From assembly GCF_003056405.1 (NCBI RefSeq), contig NZ_PYVZ01000011.1, positions 1 through 64,000 on the forward strand: a DNA stretch of 64,000 bases. The letters run 5' to 3'. Every line of letters starts with the position of its first letter. Position 1 is the first letter of the stretch. The stretch comes from Devosia indica. GTDB lineage: Bacteria > Pseudomonadota > Alphaproteobacteria > Rhizobiales > Devosiaceae. The position numbers and the translations under genes are program-made. Shown here piece by piece: positions 45,439 to 54,456 of the stretch. Below the pieces are notes generated by a model. That model worked only from the letters and a program-made list of their open reading frames with translations, had not been told where the DNA came from and did not search any database.

Positions 45439-46269
45439 TCAATGATCCAGTGTTGCTTCGATCCGCGCCCGCAAGGCCGGTGTCACCTCTGGTTCGACCC
45501 CGAACCAGGCAGCAAAGCCCGGCACGGCCTGATGCAGCAGCATGCCCAGCCCGTCCACAGTGCGCAATCCCTCGGCCCTGGCCGCAGCCAGAAGAGGGGT
45601 TTCGAGCGGGGTATAGACAATGTCAGTCACCAATGCCGATTTGGACAGAAGGCTCATATCGAGCCAGTCAAAGCGCGTGCCATGCATGCCGATGGAGCTG
45701 GTATTGACAACCAGGTCCGTGCTCGGGGCCAATTCGGCATAGGCATCAAAGCCATGGGCTTCGAATGGCCCGTCAATTTCCTCAATCAGCGCCTGGGCAT
45801 TGGCCAGCGTGCGGTTGAGCACATGGACCTTGCCGCCATAGCGGCGCCGCAGGGCAACCAGTACGGCACGCGCCGCGCCGCCGGCCCCAATGACGACGGC
45901 GTCTTTGGAGCCGTCGGACCACCCGGGTGCATTGGCGTCAAGATTGCCCAGAAAGCCGAGATAGTCGGTATTGGTGCCACGCACCTTGCCGTCCTGCACC
46001 ACCAGCGTGTTGACCGCGCCGATGACCCGCGCCAACGCATCAACGCTGTCGCAAAGGGCAAAGACCGCTTCCTTGTGGGGAATGGTCACATTGCCGCCGG
46101 CAAATTCCCCGGCGCGCAGGCGGGCGAAAAAATCAGACAATGCGACCGGGTCGACATCGATAGCCTCGTAGGTACCTGCAATATTGTGTTCAGCCAGCCA
46201 GCTTCCATGGATCAAGGGCGAACGGGAATGGGCAATGGGGTGCCCGATAACAAATGCCCTGGTGGTCAA
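45439..46269 (-). CDS. aroE: Shikimate dehydrogenase (NADP+)
   Basis: AroE (276 aa) reduces 3-dehydroshikimate. Substrate residues are in GHPIAHSRSPLIHG and the catalytic Lys in NVTIPHKEAVF; the NADP loop is VIGAGGAARAVLVAL; the start of the tail is GLGMLLHQAVPGF. It lies 15 bp after maf. Confidence 0.96.
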   Translation of the reverse strand: MTTRAFVIGHPIAHSRSPLIHGSWLAEHNIAGTYEAIDVDPVALSDFFARLRAGEFAGGNVTIPHKEAVFALCDSVDALARVIGAVNTLVVQDGKVRGTNTDYLGFLGNLDANAPGWSDGSKDAVVIGAGGAARAVLVALRRRYGGKVHVLNRTLANAQALIEEIDGPFEAHGFDAYAELAPSTDLVVNTSSIGMHGTRFDWLDMSLLSKSALVTDIVYTPLETPLLAAARAEGLRTVDGLGMLLHQAVPGFAAWFGVEPEVTPALRARIEATLDH

Positions 46270-46284
46270 TGCTGGATCCTTGGT

Positions 46285-46887
46285 TCAATCCCGAGCGTAC
46301 AAGAGCTCAGGCGCGATGTCGCGCAATGCGGCCAGCAGCGGAAGCAGCGGCAGGCCCAGAATGGTGAAATAGTCGCCGGCCACGGTTTCGAACAGGCGAA
46401 TGGAGGGACCTTCCAGGCGATAGCTGCCGACCGAGGCAAGACTTGCCTCTCCTTCCAGATCGAGCACGTGATCGCGCTCCTCGGCAGAAAAATCCCGCAT
46501 GGTCAGCTCCGCCGTCTGGAGATCGGACCAGAGAAGATGCCCGTCCCGCACCAGGGTGACAGCAGCGTGCAGCCGGTGGGTCTTGCCACGCAGATGCTCG
46601 AGTTGCGTGACAGCATCCACTCGCGAAACCGGCTTGTGTAAAAGTTCAAGACCCAGCGCCAGCGTCTGATCGGCGCCGATCACCAGATCGCCGGGCCGGT
46701 CCCGGGAAACCGCTTCGGCCTTGTGCCGCGCCAGCAGCAAGGCAACATCACGGGCATCGCCGCCGGCCTCGAGCGCCTGGTTTTCGACCTGCCGCTCGTC
46801 AAGTTCTGCCGGCATGGCGGCAAAGCGCAATCCGGCCTTGTCCAGCAAGGCTTTGCGGGTGGCACTGGCGGAAGCAAGGATCAGCAT
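46285..46887 (-). CDS. maf: Maf-family nucleotide pyrophosphatase
   Basis: A 200-aa Maf protein with the N-terminal LILASASATRKALLDKAG signature, the catalytic GADQTL block (VIGADQTLALGLELLHKP) and the DYFTILGLPLLPLLAALR end. Members hydrolyse noncanonical or modified nucleotides. ATG 46887 is chosen over a GTG at 46905. It is the first gene left of the proposed origin; ppsR, often found between origin and maf, is absent. Confidence 0.93.
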   Translation of the reverse strand: MLILASASATRKALLDKAGLRFAAMPAELDERQVENQALEAGGDARDVALLLARHKAEAVSRDRPGDLVIGADQTLALGLELLHKPVSRVDAVTQLEHLRGKTHRLHAAVTLVRDGHLLWSDLQTAELTMRDFSAEERDHVLDLEGEASLASVGSYRLEGPSIRLFETVAGDYFTILGLPLLPLLAALRDIAPELLYARD

Positions 46888-47328
46888 GGAGAGCAGTTTT
46901 TCCACACTGTCATCCCCAGCTCAAGGCCGATCTGTGATCTGGTCGTGCAAGTCTGGCCCGGGACCAAACTTGTCCCCCTTGGCTAAGAATTTGTTAACAG
47001 TTGAATTCGGAGCCCGGCGAAGCAGGGGCGTGGAAAGGTCTGGGGAAAGCTAGCTCGGGCGATAGAAAGATATGCGCAGGCTCATCCACACCCGGAATCG
47101 AATCATTGACTCGGCAAAGGCCGGATTAACCTCTCGTTAATGAATTGGGCGCGTTAAGACTTCAGTAAGAGTTTGAACTTGATTCACACCCCGTTAACCA
47201 TCCCCTGCGCGCAAGTGTCACTTCATCGCTCGATTGTGGGTGACGAGGAATTGCAGCTAAACACCGCCATAAAGATAAAGAAGCGAAGCAAGAAAGACTC
47301 TTTATAGGGTTTTGGAAGGGATGAACCC
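46888..47328. other. oriC: Chromosomal replication origin (oriC), Cori-like
   Basis: The 441-bp gap between maf (leftward) and hemE (rightward) holds no gene. It contains CtrA boxes (see next entry), DnaA-like boxes TTTTCCACA (46898-46906) and TCATCCACA (47082-47090), each one base from TTATCCACA, and five GANTC sites: 47095, 47100, 47108, 47181 and 47296 (start positions). An AT-rich stretch runs from about 47265 to 47315. Place next to hemE, divergent genes and the nearby parAB-parS cluster match the Caulobacter Cori layout. Exact boundaries are not defined. Confidence 0.75.
46983..47168. promoter_or_regulatory. Three CtrA boxes in the origin
   Basis: CTAA-N7-TTAA (46983-46997), TTAA-N7-TTAA (47126-47140) and TTAA-N7-GTAA (47154-47168). 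The middle box matches the consensus fully. In Caulobacter CtrA binds such boxes in Cori and blocks initiation; the same role here is inferred. Confidence 0.65.
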
Positions 47329-48363
47329 ATGGCTCCGGTGACGCACAAACCATTGCTTGCCACGGTGTTGGGACAGCGTCAGGAACGCCCCCCGATCTGG
47401 ATCATGCGCCAGGCCGGACGCTATCTGCCCGAATATCGGCAGACCCGGGCACAGACCGACGGTTTCCTCGAACTGTGTTACACGCCCGAACTGGCCGTCG
47501 AAGTTACACTGCAGCCGCTACGGCGCTTCGATCTGGACGCAGCCATTCTGTTTTCCGACATTCTGGTGATCCCGGACGCCCTGGGACAGAGCGTGCGCTT
47601 TGCGACAGGCGAGGGCCCCTTGCTCGAGCCGCTCGACGAAAAAGGCATTGATGGCCTCGATCGGGATCGGGCGATGAGCCATCTGGCACCGGTATTTGAA
47701 ACGCTGCGCCGACTTCGCGCTACACTGCCCGCCCAGAAGACCTTGATTGGCTTCTGTGGTGCCCCCTGGACGGTGGCGACCTATATGCTGGGCGGTCGAG
47801 GCTCGCCGGATCAATGGACGGCGCGCCGGTTTGCGCTGGAGCACCCAAAGGCTTTTGACAAGCTGATCGATACTCTGGTGGACACCTCCATCGACTATCT
47901 CGCGGGACAGTTCGAGGCGGGCGCCGATGTGGTGCAGCTTTTCGAAAGCTGGGCGCTCAATCTGGACGATGCCAGTTTTGTCCGTCAGGTCATGGAACCC
48001 AACCGGCGGATTGTCGAAGGCCTGCGTCAGCGGGTCCCCAATGCACCGGTGATCGGGTTTCCGCGCGGCGCGGCAGGCAATCTCCGGCGCTATGCGGAGG
48101 CCACCGGGATCAATGCGCTGGGGATCGACTTCGCCACGCCGATCGATTTCGTCAATACGCATCTGCCGCCCGAGCTTGCTGTGCAGGGCAATCTTGATCC
48201 GCTGCGGCTGGTGGTCGGTGGTGAGGCCATGGAAAGCCAGGCCCGCGCCATTATCGAGGGCTTCGCGAATCGGCCGCATATCTTCAATCTGGGACACGGC
48301 ATTGTCCCCGAGACCCCGATCGCGCATGTCGAACGGCTGGTTGAATTGGTCAAGTGCGGCTGA
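47329..48363 (+). CDS. hemE: Uroporphyrinogen decarboxylase
   Basis: HemE (344 aa) decarboxylates uroporphyrinogen III to coproporphyrinogen III. Family signatures are PIWIMRQAGRYLPEYR at the N-terminus, GFCGAPWTVATYMLGG and NLGHGIVPETP near the end. The ATG at 47329 has GGAAGGG at a good distance. It is the first gene right of the origin. Confidence 0.97.
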   Translation: MAPVTHKPLLATVLGQRQERPPIWIMRQAGRYLPEYRQTRAQTDGFLELCYTPELAVEVTLQPLRRFDLDAAILFSDILVIPDALGQSVRFATGEGPLLEPLDEKGIDGLDRDRAMSHLAPVFETLRRLRATLPAQKTLIGFCGAPWTVATYMLGGRGSPDQWTARRFALEHPKAFDKLIDTLVDTSIDYLAGQFEAGADVVQLFESWALNLDDASFVRQVMEPNRRIVEGLRQRVPNAPVIGFPRGAAGNLRRYAEATGINALGIDFATPIDFVNTHLPPELAVQGNLDPLRLVVGGEAMESQARAIIEGFANRPHIFNLGHGIVPETPIAHVERLVELVKCG

Positions 48364-48394
48364 CAGGCGCTGCTGAACTGGTGAGGAGTTCGCC

Positions 48395-48823
48395 ATGTAT
48401 GAATGGGTCAAGGCGCTGCATGTCGTCTCGGTTATCGCCTGGATGGCAGGAATGATGTATCTGCCGCGCCTATTCGTCTATCACGCCGAAGCAGCGGTGG
48501 GTTCGGACAAGGCCGAGACCTTCAAAATCATGGAGCGCCGGCTTTATCGTGGCATCATCACCCCGGCAATGCTCGCCACCTGGCTGTTCGGACTGTGGCT
48601 GGCCTTCGGCTTCGGCATTGTTGATTTTTCTCAGGGGTGGATGTGGCTCAAGGCGGCGATGGTCATCGCGCTCAGCGCTGTGCATGGCTGGTACGGGTCG
48701 ATGCTGCGGGCCTTCAAGGACGATCGCAACACGCGGCCGCATACATTTTACCGCGCTATCAACGAGATCCCCTTCGTCATGGCGATCGTCATCGTCATCG
48801 CGGTGATTGTGAAGCCGTTCTGA
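48395..48823 (+). CDS. hemJ: Protoporphyrinogen IX oxidase HemJ
   Basis: HemJ (142 aa) is the membrane protoporphyrinogen oxidase of most alphaproteobacteria. It has four helices and the key residues His in KALHVVSVIAWMAGMMYLPRLF and Lys/Arg in WLKAAMVIALSAVHGWYG. It follows hemE by 31 bp, so the two haem genes form an operon. Confidence 0.93.
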   Translation: MYEWVKALHVVSVIAWMAGMMYLPRLFVYHAEAAVGSDKAETFKIMERRLYRGIITPAMLATWLFGLWLAFGFGIVDFSQGWMWLKAAMVIALSAVHGWYGSMLRAFKDDRNTRPHTFYRAINEIPFVMAIVIVIAVIVKPF

Positions 48824-48856
48824 GGGATCGGCTAAACTTGCTGTCTTGCCATACGG

Positions 48857-48940
48857 GCATAGCTCTCATGGCCTTCTCGCCTCAAATCTTTCCATCGGAG
48901 AGATTTGCCAGGCGGGACCGCCCGAAGTTTCACGTGAATC
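48857..48940. repeat. parS-bearing intergenic repeat, copy R2
   Basis: The same order as R1: GCATAGCTCTCATGGCC, CTCGCCTC, an imperfect hairpin AAATCT...AGATTT (48884-48906), GGGACCG and CGAAGTTTCACGTGAATCGA. The hairpin arms have diverged more than the flanking blocks. It lies between hemJ and rho and may end the hem transcript. Confidence 0.8.
48927..48940 (-). promoter_or_regulatory. parS-like site in repeat R2
   Basis: GTTTCACGTGAATC with a GANTC site, 165 bp upstream of the rho start and 1.6 kb right of the origin. Confidence 0.65.
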
Positions 48941-49104
48941 GATTTTGACAATTTGCTTTGAACTTGAAACGGGCCGCGGATCACGCTACATGGGGACAAG
49001 GCATCCCCTGATTGCGCGACCACCCCGGTTGCTGCGCGGTGCCGAAATTTCCCCTTATTCGACTGTCCAGTCTTACCGATATCCCTCTAGGGTCGTTTCG
49101 CTAC

Positions 49105-50370
49105 ATGCAGAATATCAAGCTCAGTGAGCTCAAGGCCAAGTCCCCGGCTGAACTCTTGGCATTTGCCGAGGAACTCGAGGTCGAGAACGCATCGACCATG
49201 CGCAAGCAGGAGTTGATGTTCGCCATCCTCAAGGAGCTGGCTGCCCAGGACATCAATATCGTTGGCGAAGGCGTGGTCGAGGTGCTCCCCGATGGGTTCG
49301 GCTTCCTGCGCTCGCCCGATGCAAATTACCTACCCGGGCCTGATGATATCTATGTCAGTCCCAGCCAGATTCGCCGCTTTGGCCTGAGGACCGGCGATAC
49401 GGTCGAGGGCGAAATCCGCTCTCCCAAGGAAGGCGAGCGTTATTTCGCGCTGCTCAAGGTTTCTACCATCAATTTCGAAGACCCCGAGGCCGTCCGCCAT
49501 AAGGTCAATTTCGACAATCTTACCCCGCTCTATCCCGAAGAACGGCTGCGCATGGAGTTGCCGGATCCGACAACAAAGGATCGCTCGGCGCGATTGCTCG
49601 ATCTCGTCGCGCCGCTCGGCAAGGGCCAGCGCGCATTGATTGTTGCGCCTCCGCGTACTGGTAAGACCGTATTGTTGCAAAATATTGCACAATCTATCGC
49701 CACCAATCATCCTGAATGCTATCTCATCGTCCTGCTGATCGATGAGCGTCCTGAAGAAGTGACCGACATGCAGCGCTCCGTGCGCGGCGAAGTCATCTCC
49801 TCGACCTTCGATGAACCGGCTTCGCGCCACGTTCAGGTCGCCGAAATGGTGATCGAAAAGGCCAAGCGCCTGGTCGAACACAAGCGGGACGTCGTTATCC
49901 TGCTCGATTCGATCACCCGTCTCGGTCGCGCCTACAACACTGTTGTTCCAAGTTCCGGCAAGGTGCTGACCGGTGGTGTCGACGCCAATGCCCTGCAGCG
50001 TCCCAAGCGCTTCTTCGGCGCAGCCCGCAATATCGAGGATGGCGGCTCGCTGACCATTATCTCCACGGCGCTGATTGATACCGGCAGCCGCATGGATGAA
50101 GTGATCTTTGAAGAATTCAAGGGCACCGGCAATTCTGAAATCGTGCTGGACCGTAAAGTCGCGGACAAGCGCGTCTTCCCGGCGATCGACATCAACAAGT
50201 CGGGCACCCGTAAGGAAGAACTGCTCGTCGAGTCCGATATCCTGCGTAAAATGTATGTCCTGCGCCGCATTCTCAATCCAATGGGCACGATCGACGCCAT
50301 GGAGTTCCTGACCGACAAGGTGCGTCAGACCAAAACCAATTCAGATTTCTTCGATTCGATGAACACCTAG
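49105..50370 (+). CDS. rho: Transcription termination factor Rho
   Basis: Rho (421 aa) is the RNA-dependent ATPase that ends transcription. It has an N-terminal helical domain, the cold-shock RNA-binding part with [25 protein letters not shown] (about 61-86), Walker A APPRTGKT (181-188), and the Q/R loops [12 protein letters not shown] and [22 protein letters not shown] 49105 gives MQNIKLSEL, the family start. Confidence 0.98.
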   Translation: MQNIKLSELKAKSPAELLAFAEELEVENASTMRKQELMFAILKELAAQDINIVGEGVVEVLPDGFGFLRSPDANYLPGPDDIYVSPSQIRRFGLRTGDTVEGEIRSPKEGERYFALLKVSTINFEDPEAVRHKVNFDNLTPLYPEERLRMELPDPTTKDRSARLLDLVAPLGKGQRALIVAPPRTGKTVLLQNIAQSIATNHPECYLIVLLIDERPEEVTDMQRSVRGEVISSTFDEPASRHVQVAEMVIEKAKRLVEHKRDVVILLDSITRLGRAYNTVVPSSGKVLTGGVDANALQRPKRFFGAARNIEDGGSLTIISTALIDTGSRMDEVIFEEFKGTGNSEIVLDRKVADKRVFPAIDINKSGTRKEELLVESDILRKMYVLRRILNPMGTIDAMEFLTDKVRQTKTNSDFFDSMNT

Positions 50371-50393
50371 GGCCTCGGGCCGGGAGCCGGATC

Positions 50394-51686
50394 ATGCAGG
50401 CGGGCGACACCATAATGGCGCTCTCCTCCGGCGTATTGCCGGCAGGTGTTGCGGTCATTCGCCTCTCCGGTCCACGCGTGCAGGAAGCCCTGGACAAGAT
50501 GGCCGGGGGCACACCCAGGCCGCGGCAACTGGCGCTGCGTAAGATTGGTGCAGGCCAAATGCTCGATCAGGGTCTGGTCGCCTGGTTCCCCGCGCCCCAC
50601 AGCTTCACTGGAGAAGATTGCGCCGAGCTGCAGGTGCATGGCTCGCCTGCTGGTGTCAAAGCCATCCTGGCCGAGCTTGGTGGTCTCGGCCTGCGCCTTG
50701 CGGAAGCTGGAGAGTTTACCCGCCGCGCCTTTGAAAATGGCAAGCTTGATCTCGTTGAAATCGAAGGGCTGGGCGATCTGCTGAGCGCCGAGACGGAGAA
50801 GCAGCGCCAGCAGGCCCTGGCGCGTTTTGATGGCCGCCTGACGGAAAAAATCGCGCAATGGCGCGAGAGCCTGCTGGATCTGCGTGCAGAAATCGAGGCC
50901 CGGCTCGACTTCTCCGATGAAGGCGATGTGCCCGAGGCGTTGCCACATCACTGGCATAACCAGCTTGAGGCACTGGAAACAGCGCTCCAGGCAGCATTGG
51001 GTTCTCTTGAAAGCGGCCGGATCGTCCGCGAAGGCATCAGGGTGGCGCTGGCGGGCGCCCCCAATGCCGGAAAATCCAGCCTGATCAATGCCCTGGCAAA
51101 GTCTGACATTGCCATCGTATCGGACGAAGCAGGCACGACGCGTGACGTCCGGGAGGTGCCCCTGGATATTAATGGGCAGCTCTTCATTCTGCTCGATCTC
51201 GCCGGATTGCGCGACAGTGACAGCAAGGCGGAGACCGAAGGCGTACGCCGGGCACATCAGGCCATTGAGATGGCGGACATAGTGCTGTGGCTATCTGCCC
51301 CTGATGTGCCCGATATCCCTGCCCCTGATGTCACTGGCCAAGTGCTGCGCATCGGCACCAAATCGGATCTAGGATACTTGCCAGGGGTGGATGTCAGTAT
51401 CTCGACGCAGTCGCCGGATGATCTGATTGAACTGCGCCGGCGCCTTGATAGATTGGCTGACGGCATGACGGGCGGAGAACCCAGCCTCATCAGTCACGAA
51501 AGAGACCGCCTCGCCCTTGGCGGTGCCGTAGCGGCGCTCGAAGAGACCCGACGCAATCTCGGTGACTGGGAGCTAGCTGCAGAGTCGCTGCGCAGGGCGT
51601 CGGCATCCTTGGAGCGTCTGGTTGGCCGGATAGACGCGGAAAAGGTGTTGGATCGGCTGTTTTCCAGCTTCTGCATCGGCAAGTGA
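50394..51686 (+). CDS. mnmE: tRNA uridine-5-carboxymethylaminomethyl modification GTPase
   Basis: MnmE (430 aa) works with MnmG on wobble uridine 34 of tRNAs. It has the tetrahydrofolate-binding domain, a G domain with [26 protein letters not shown] and LLDLAGLRD, and the C-terminal zinc/redox motif FCIGK. A parS site overlaps its stop codon. mnmG follows after 241 bp. Confidence 0.96.
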   Translation: MQAGDTIMALSSGVLPAGVAVIRLSGPRVQEALDKMAGGTPRPRQLALRKIGAGQMLDQGLVAWFPAPHSFTGEDCAELQVHGSPAGVKAILAELGGLGLRLAEAGEFTRRAFENGKLDLVEIEGLGDLLSAETEKQRQQALARFDGRLTEKIAQWRESLLDLRAEIEARLDFSDEGDVPEALPHHWHNQLEALETALQAALGSLESGRIVREGIRVALAGAPNAGKSSLINALAKSDIAIVSDEAGTTRDVREVPLDINGQLFILLDLAGLRDSDSKAETEGVRRAHQAIEMADIVLWLSAPDVPDIPAPDVTGQVLRIGTKSDLGYLPGVDVSISTQSPDDLIELRRRLDRLADGMTGGEPSLISHERDRLALGGAVAALEETRRNLGDWELAAESLRRASASLERLVGRIDAEKVLDRLFSSFCIGK

Positions 51687-51698
51687 TTCACGTGAAAC
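51685..51698 (+). promoter_or_regulatory. parS site 1 (mnmE stop)
   Basis: GATTCACGTGAAAC overlaps the TGA of mnmE. Core TTCACGTGAA; the left arm GATTC is a GANTC site. Confidence 0.8.
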
Positions 51699-51831
51699 GT
51701 GTAGCAGTGGTTCAGCCAAAAACGGCACGGTGGCCCGGACCAAACCAAGACGATCACAAGAACCAGACCCTATTGATAAACATGTCCGTCGTTACACAGT
51801 TGCGATACTACCCTACCCAGGTATCGAAATT

Positions 51832-51845
51832 GATTCACGTGAAAC
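51832..51845 (+). promoter_or_regulatory. parS site 2 (mnmE-mnmG gap)
   Basis: GATTCACGTGAAAC in the 241-bp gap; the gap contains no other gene but is open in the mnmG frame. Confidence 0.8.
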
Positions 51846-51879
51846 ATGCTCGGTGAGACCGGCAAGCAAGCGGACAATT

Positions 51880-51893
51880 GATTCACGTGAAAC
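51880..51893 (+). promoter_or_regulatory. parS site 3 (mnmE-mnmG gap)
   Basis: GATTCACGTGAAAC 48 bp after site 2 and 35 bp before the mnmG start. Confidence 0.8.
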
Positions 51894-51927
51894 ATTGGCC
51901 TATGTCAGGCGCCTTGGAGAAATTGCC

Positions 51928-53790
51928 ATGACTGACTATGCCGTCATTATCGTCGGCGGGGGCCATGCAGGCACGGAAGCCGCAGCAGCCTCGGCGCGCC
52001 TCGGCGTTCCCACTGCGCTGATTACCCATCGCTTTGACACCATTGGCGAAATGAGTTGCAATCCGGCTATCGGCGGATTGGGTAAGGGTCATCTTGTGCG
52101 CGAGATCGACGCCTTGGACGGGCTGATGGGCCGCGTGGCTGATGCCGCTGGTATTCAGTTTCGGGTGCTCAATCGCCGCAAGGGTCCAGCGGTGCGAGGC
52201 CCACGCGCCCAGGCCGATCGCAAGCTTTATCGCCAGGCCATGCAGGCCGCAATCTCTGCGCAGGACAATCTGGACGTCATTGAAGGGGAGGTCGACGACC
52301 TTGAGGTCACAAACGGCCGGATCAGTGGCGTCGTGCTGCTTGATGGTCGCCGGATTGGGACCAAGGCCGTGGTGCTCACTACGGGCACATTCCTGCGCGG
52401 TCTGATCCATCGTGGCGAAGAAACGGTGCCGGCCGGCAGGCTCGGGGAAAAGCCAGTGCTGGGCCTCTCGACGCGGCTGGAAGGACTGGGTTTGCAGCTT
52501 GGCCGGCTGAAGACCGGAACGCCGGCGCGCCTGGACGCCACAAGCATCGACTATGCCGTCCTTGAGGAGCAGCCGGGTGATACTCCGCCAGAAGCCTTTT
52601 CGGCACTGACCACCGGCATCACAACGCCGCAGGTTTCCTGCCACATCACGCGGACAACGGCCGAAACACACCGCATCATCCAGGACAACTTGCATCGTTC
52701 GGCGATGTACTCGGGCCGCATTCAATCGCGCGGTCCACGCTATTGCCCCTCGATCGAGGACAAGGTGGTCCGCTTTGCCGACCGGGACAGCCACCAGATT
52801 TTTCTCGAACCCGAAGGATTGGATGATCAGACGGTCTACCCCAATGGGCTGTCGACCTCATTGCCGGCAGAGGTGCAGATGGCGTTCCTGCAATCCATGC
52901 CCGGTCTTGAGTCGGTCCGGATCATCCGGCCGGGCTATGCCATTGAATATGACTATGTCGATCCAAGAGAGTTGAAGCCAACTTTGGAGGTCAAAAAGCA
53001 GCCGGGCCTCTATTTGGCGGGTCAGATCAACGGTACCACCGGGTATGAGGAAGCCGGCGCCCAAGGCCTACTGGCCGGCGCCAATGCCGCACTGGCCGTT
53101 AAGGGCGAAGTGGCCCTGGTGCTGTCACGGACGGAAAGCTATCTCGGCGTCATGGTCGATGATTTGGTCACGCGTGGTGTCAGCGAGCCTTACCGGATGT
53201 TTACCTCGCGCGCCGAGTTCCGTCTGCATTTGCGGGCGGACAATGCGGATCAGCGCCTGACGCCCTTGGGGTTGGAGCGTGGGCTGGTTGGTACAGAACG
53301 CAGCGATGTCTTCTCCAAACGTCAGTCGGCGCTGATCCAGGCGCGCAGCTTGCTACATAAACTGTCTGTTTCTCCCAATGAGGCGCGCAAGGCTGGCCTG
53401 GCGGTAAATGAGGATGGCAAGCGGCGGACGGCGTTTGAGCTGTTGTCCTACCCCGACTTGGAAGCGGCTGATCTGGCAGGGCTTTGGCCCGAACTGTCCT
53501 CGATGGATTCGGCTATCGTCGAGCAAGTCTCGATCGATGCCCAGTATGCAGTCTATCTGGACCGCCAGAAGTCGGACATTGAGGCAGTGCGACGGGATGA
53601 GCAGCGCGCTATTCCGGCTACGCTGGACTATATGGCTATTCCAGGTCTTTCTATGGAACTGCGGCACAAATTGGCCAATGCGCGCCCGCAAACCATTGCA
53701 CAAGCACAGGCATTGGACGGCATGACGCCGGCCGCCATCACACTTCTGCTCGCGGTAATCCGTCGCGGTCAACTGTCCAAGGTCGGCTGA
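51928..53790 (+). CDS. mnmG: tRNA uridine-5-carboxymethylaminomethyl modification FAD enzyme
   Basis: MnmG (620 aa) binds FAD through [21 protein letters not shown] and has the conserved [20 protein letters not shown] and [14 protein letters not shown] blocks. ATG 51928 ([12 protein letters not shown]) has GGAGA 9 nt upstream and matches homologues. The frame stays open for another 66 codons upstream, crossing parS sites 2 and 3; this is treated as untranslated. Confidence 0.97.
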   Translation: MTDYAVIIVGGGHAGTEAAAASARLGVPTALITHRFDTIGEMSCNPAIGGLGKGHLVREIDALDGLMGRVADAAGIQFRVLNRRKGPAVRGPRAQADRKLYRQAMQAAISAQDNLDVIEGEVDDLEVTNGRISGVVLLDGRRIGTKAVVLTTGTFLRGLIHRGEETVPAGRLGEKPVLGLSTRLEGLGLQLGRLKTGTPARLDATSIDYAVLEEQPGDTPPEAFSALTTGITTPQVSCHITRTTAETHRIIQDNLHRSAMYSGRIQSRGPRYCPSIEDKVVRFADRDSHQIFLEPEGLDDQTVYPNGLSTSLPAEVQMAFLQSMPGLESVRIIRPGYAIEYDYVDPRELKPTLEVKKQPGLYLAGQINGTTGYEEAGAQGLLAGANAALAVKGEVALVLSRTESYLGVMVDDLVTRGVSEPYRMFTSRAEFRLHLRADNADQRLTPLGLERGLVGTERSDVFSKRQSALIQARSLLHKLSVSPNEARKAGLAVNEDGKRRTAFELLSYPDLEAADLAGLWPELSSMDSAIVEQVSIDAQYAVYLDRQKSDIEAVRRDEQRAIPATLDYMAIPGLSMELRHKLANARPQTIAQAQALDGMTPAAITLLLAVIRRGQLSKVG

Positions 53791-54438
53791 ATGCAGGACG
53801 TTCAAGCCGTTGCGCGCTATGCGTCCGTTCTGTCACGCCCTGTTGACGCGGTCGTACGCGACCTAGAATCCTATGCCAAGTTGCTGACCAAATGGCAGTC
53901 AGTGCAGAATCTGGTTTCACGTGAAACATTGGCTCAGATCTGGACGCGGCATTTTGCTGATAGTCTACAGGTGCTCAGCCTGATGACATTAGCTGACCGG
54001 CTCTGTGTCGATATCGGTAGTGGCGGGGGCTTTCCGGCCCTCCCCATGGCGATTGCCAGCAAGGGCCTGGATCGCCACTTCGTCCTGATTGAGCCAACGT
54101 CCCGGAAAGTCAGCTTTTTGCGTACCGTGGCACGTGAGCTTGATCTGAATGTCACGGTGATCGGGCGGCGCTGCGACCAGATTGATTCACGTGAAACAGG
54201 CGTCCCAGACGTCATCACGTCGCGTGCTTTGGCGGCGATGCCTCAATTATGTGCCTGGATGGCCCCGTTTTTCGGCCCAAACAGCAGGGCCTTGCTGCAT
54301 AAAGGACGGGAACATGTTGAAGAGCTCGTGGAATCGGGTGCGCAATGGCATCATGACGTGCTAGTAAGGGTCAGTGACACAGATCCTGGCGGCGTGATCC
54401 TGACGGTTACGAATCTGCGCCGGAAAACAATGCGTTAG
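53791..54438 (+). CDS. rsmG: 16S rRNA (guanine527-N7)-methyltransferase
   Basis: RsmG (215 aa) methylates G527. The SAM loop is VDIGSGGGFPAL (73-84); NLVSRETLAQIWTRHFADSLQ at 40-60 is the conserved N-terminal block and is encoded across a perfect parS. It starts immediately after the mnmG stop and precedes parA, the order seen widely. Confidence 0.95.
   Translation: MQDVQAVARYASVLSRPVDAVVRDLESYAKLLTKWQSVQNLVSRETLAQIWTRHFADSLQVLSLMTLADRLCVDIGSGGGFPALPMAIASKGLDRHFVLIEPTSRKVSFLRTVARELDLNVTVIGRRCDQIDSRETGVPDVITSRALAAMPQLCAWMAPFFGPNSRALLHKGREHVEELVESGAQWHHDVLVRVSDTDPGGVILTVTNLRRKTMR
53914..53927 (+). promoter_or_regulatory. parS site 4, perfect palindrome in rsmG
   Basis: GTTTCACGTGAAAC, fully symmetric and the canonical parS core. 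It encodes the VSRET peptide of RsmG. Confidence 0.9.
54184..54197 (+). promoter_or_regulatory. parS site 5 in rsmG
   Basis: GATTCACGTGAAAC encodes the DSRET peptide at about RsmG residue 132; GANTC in the left arm. Confidence 0.8.
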
Positions 54439-54456
54439 CGGCACACGGAGGCCAAT

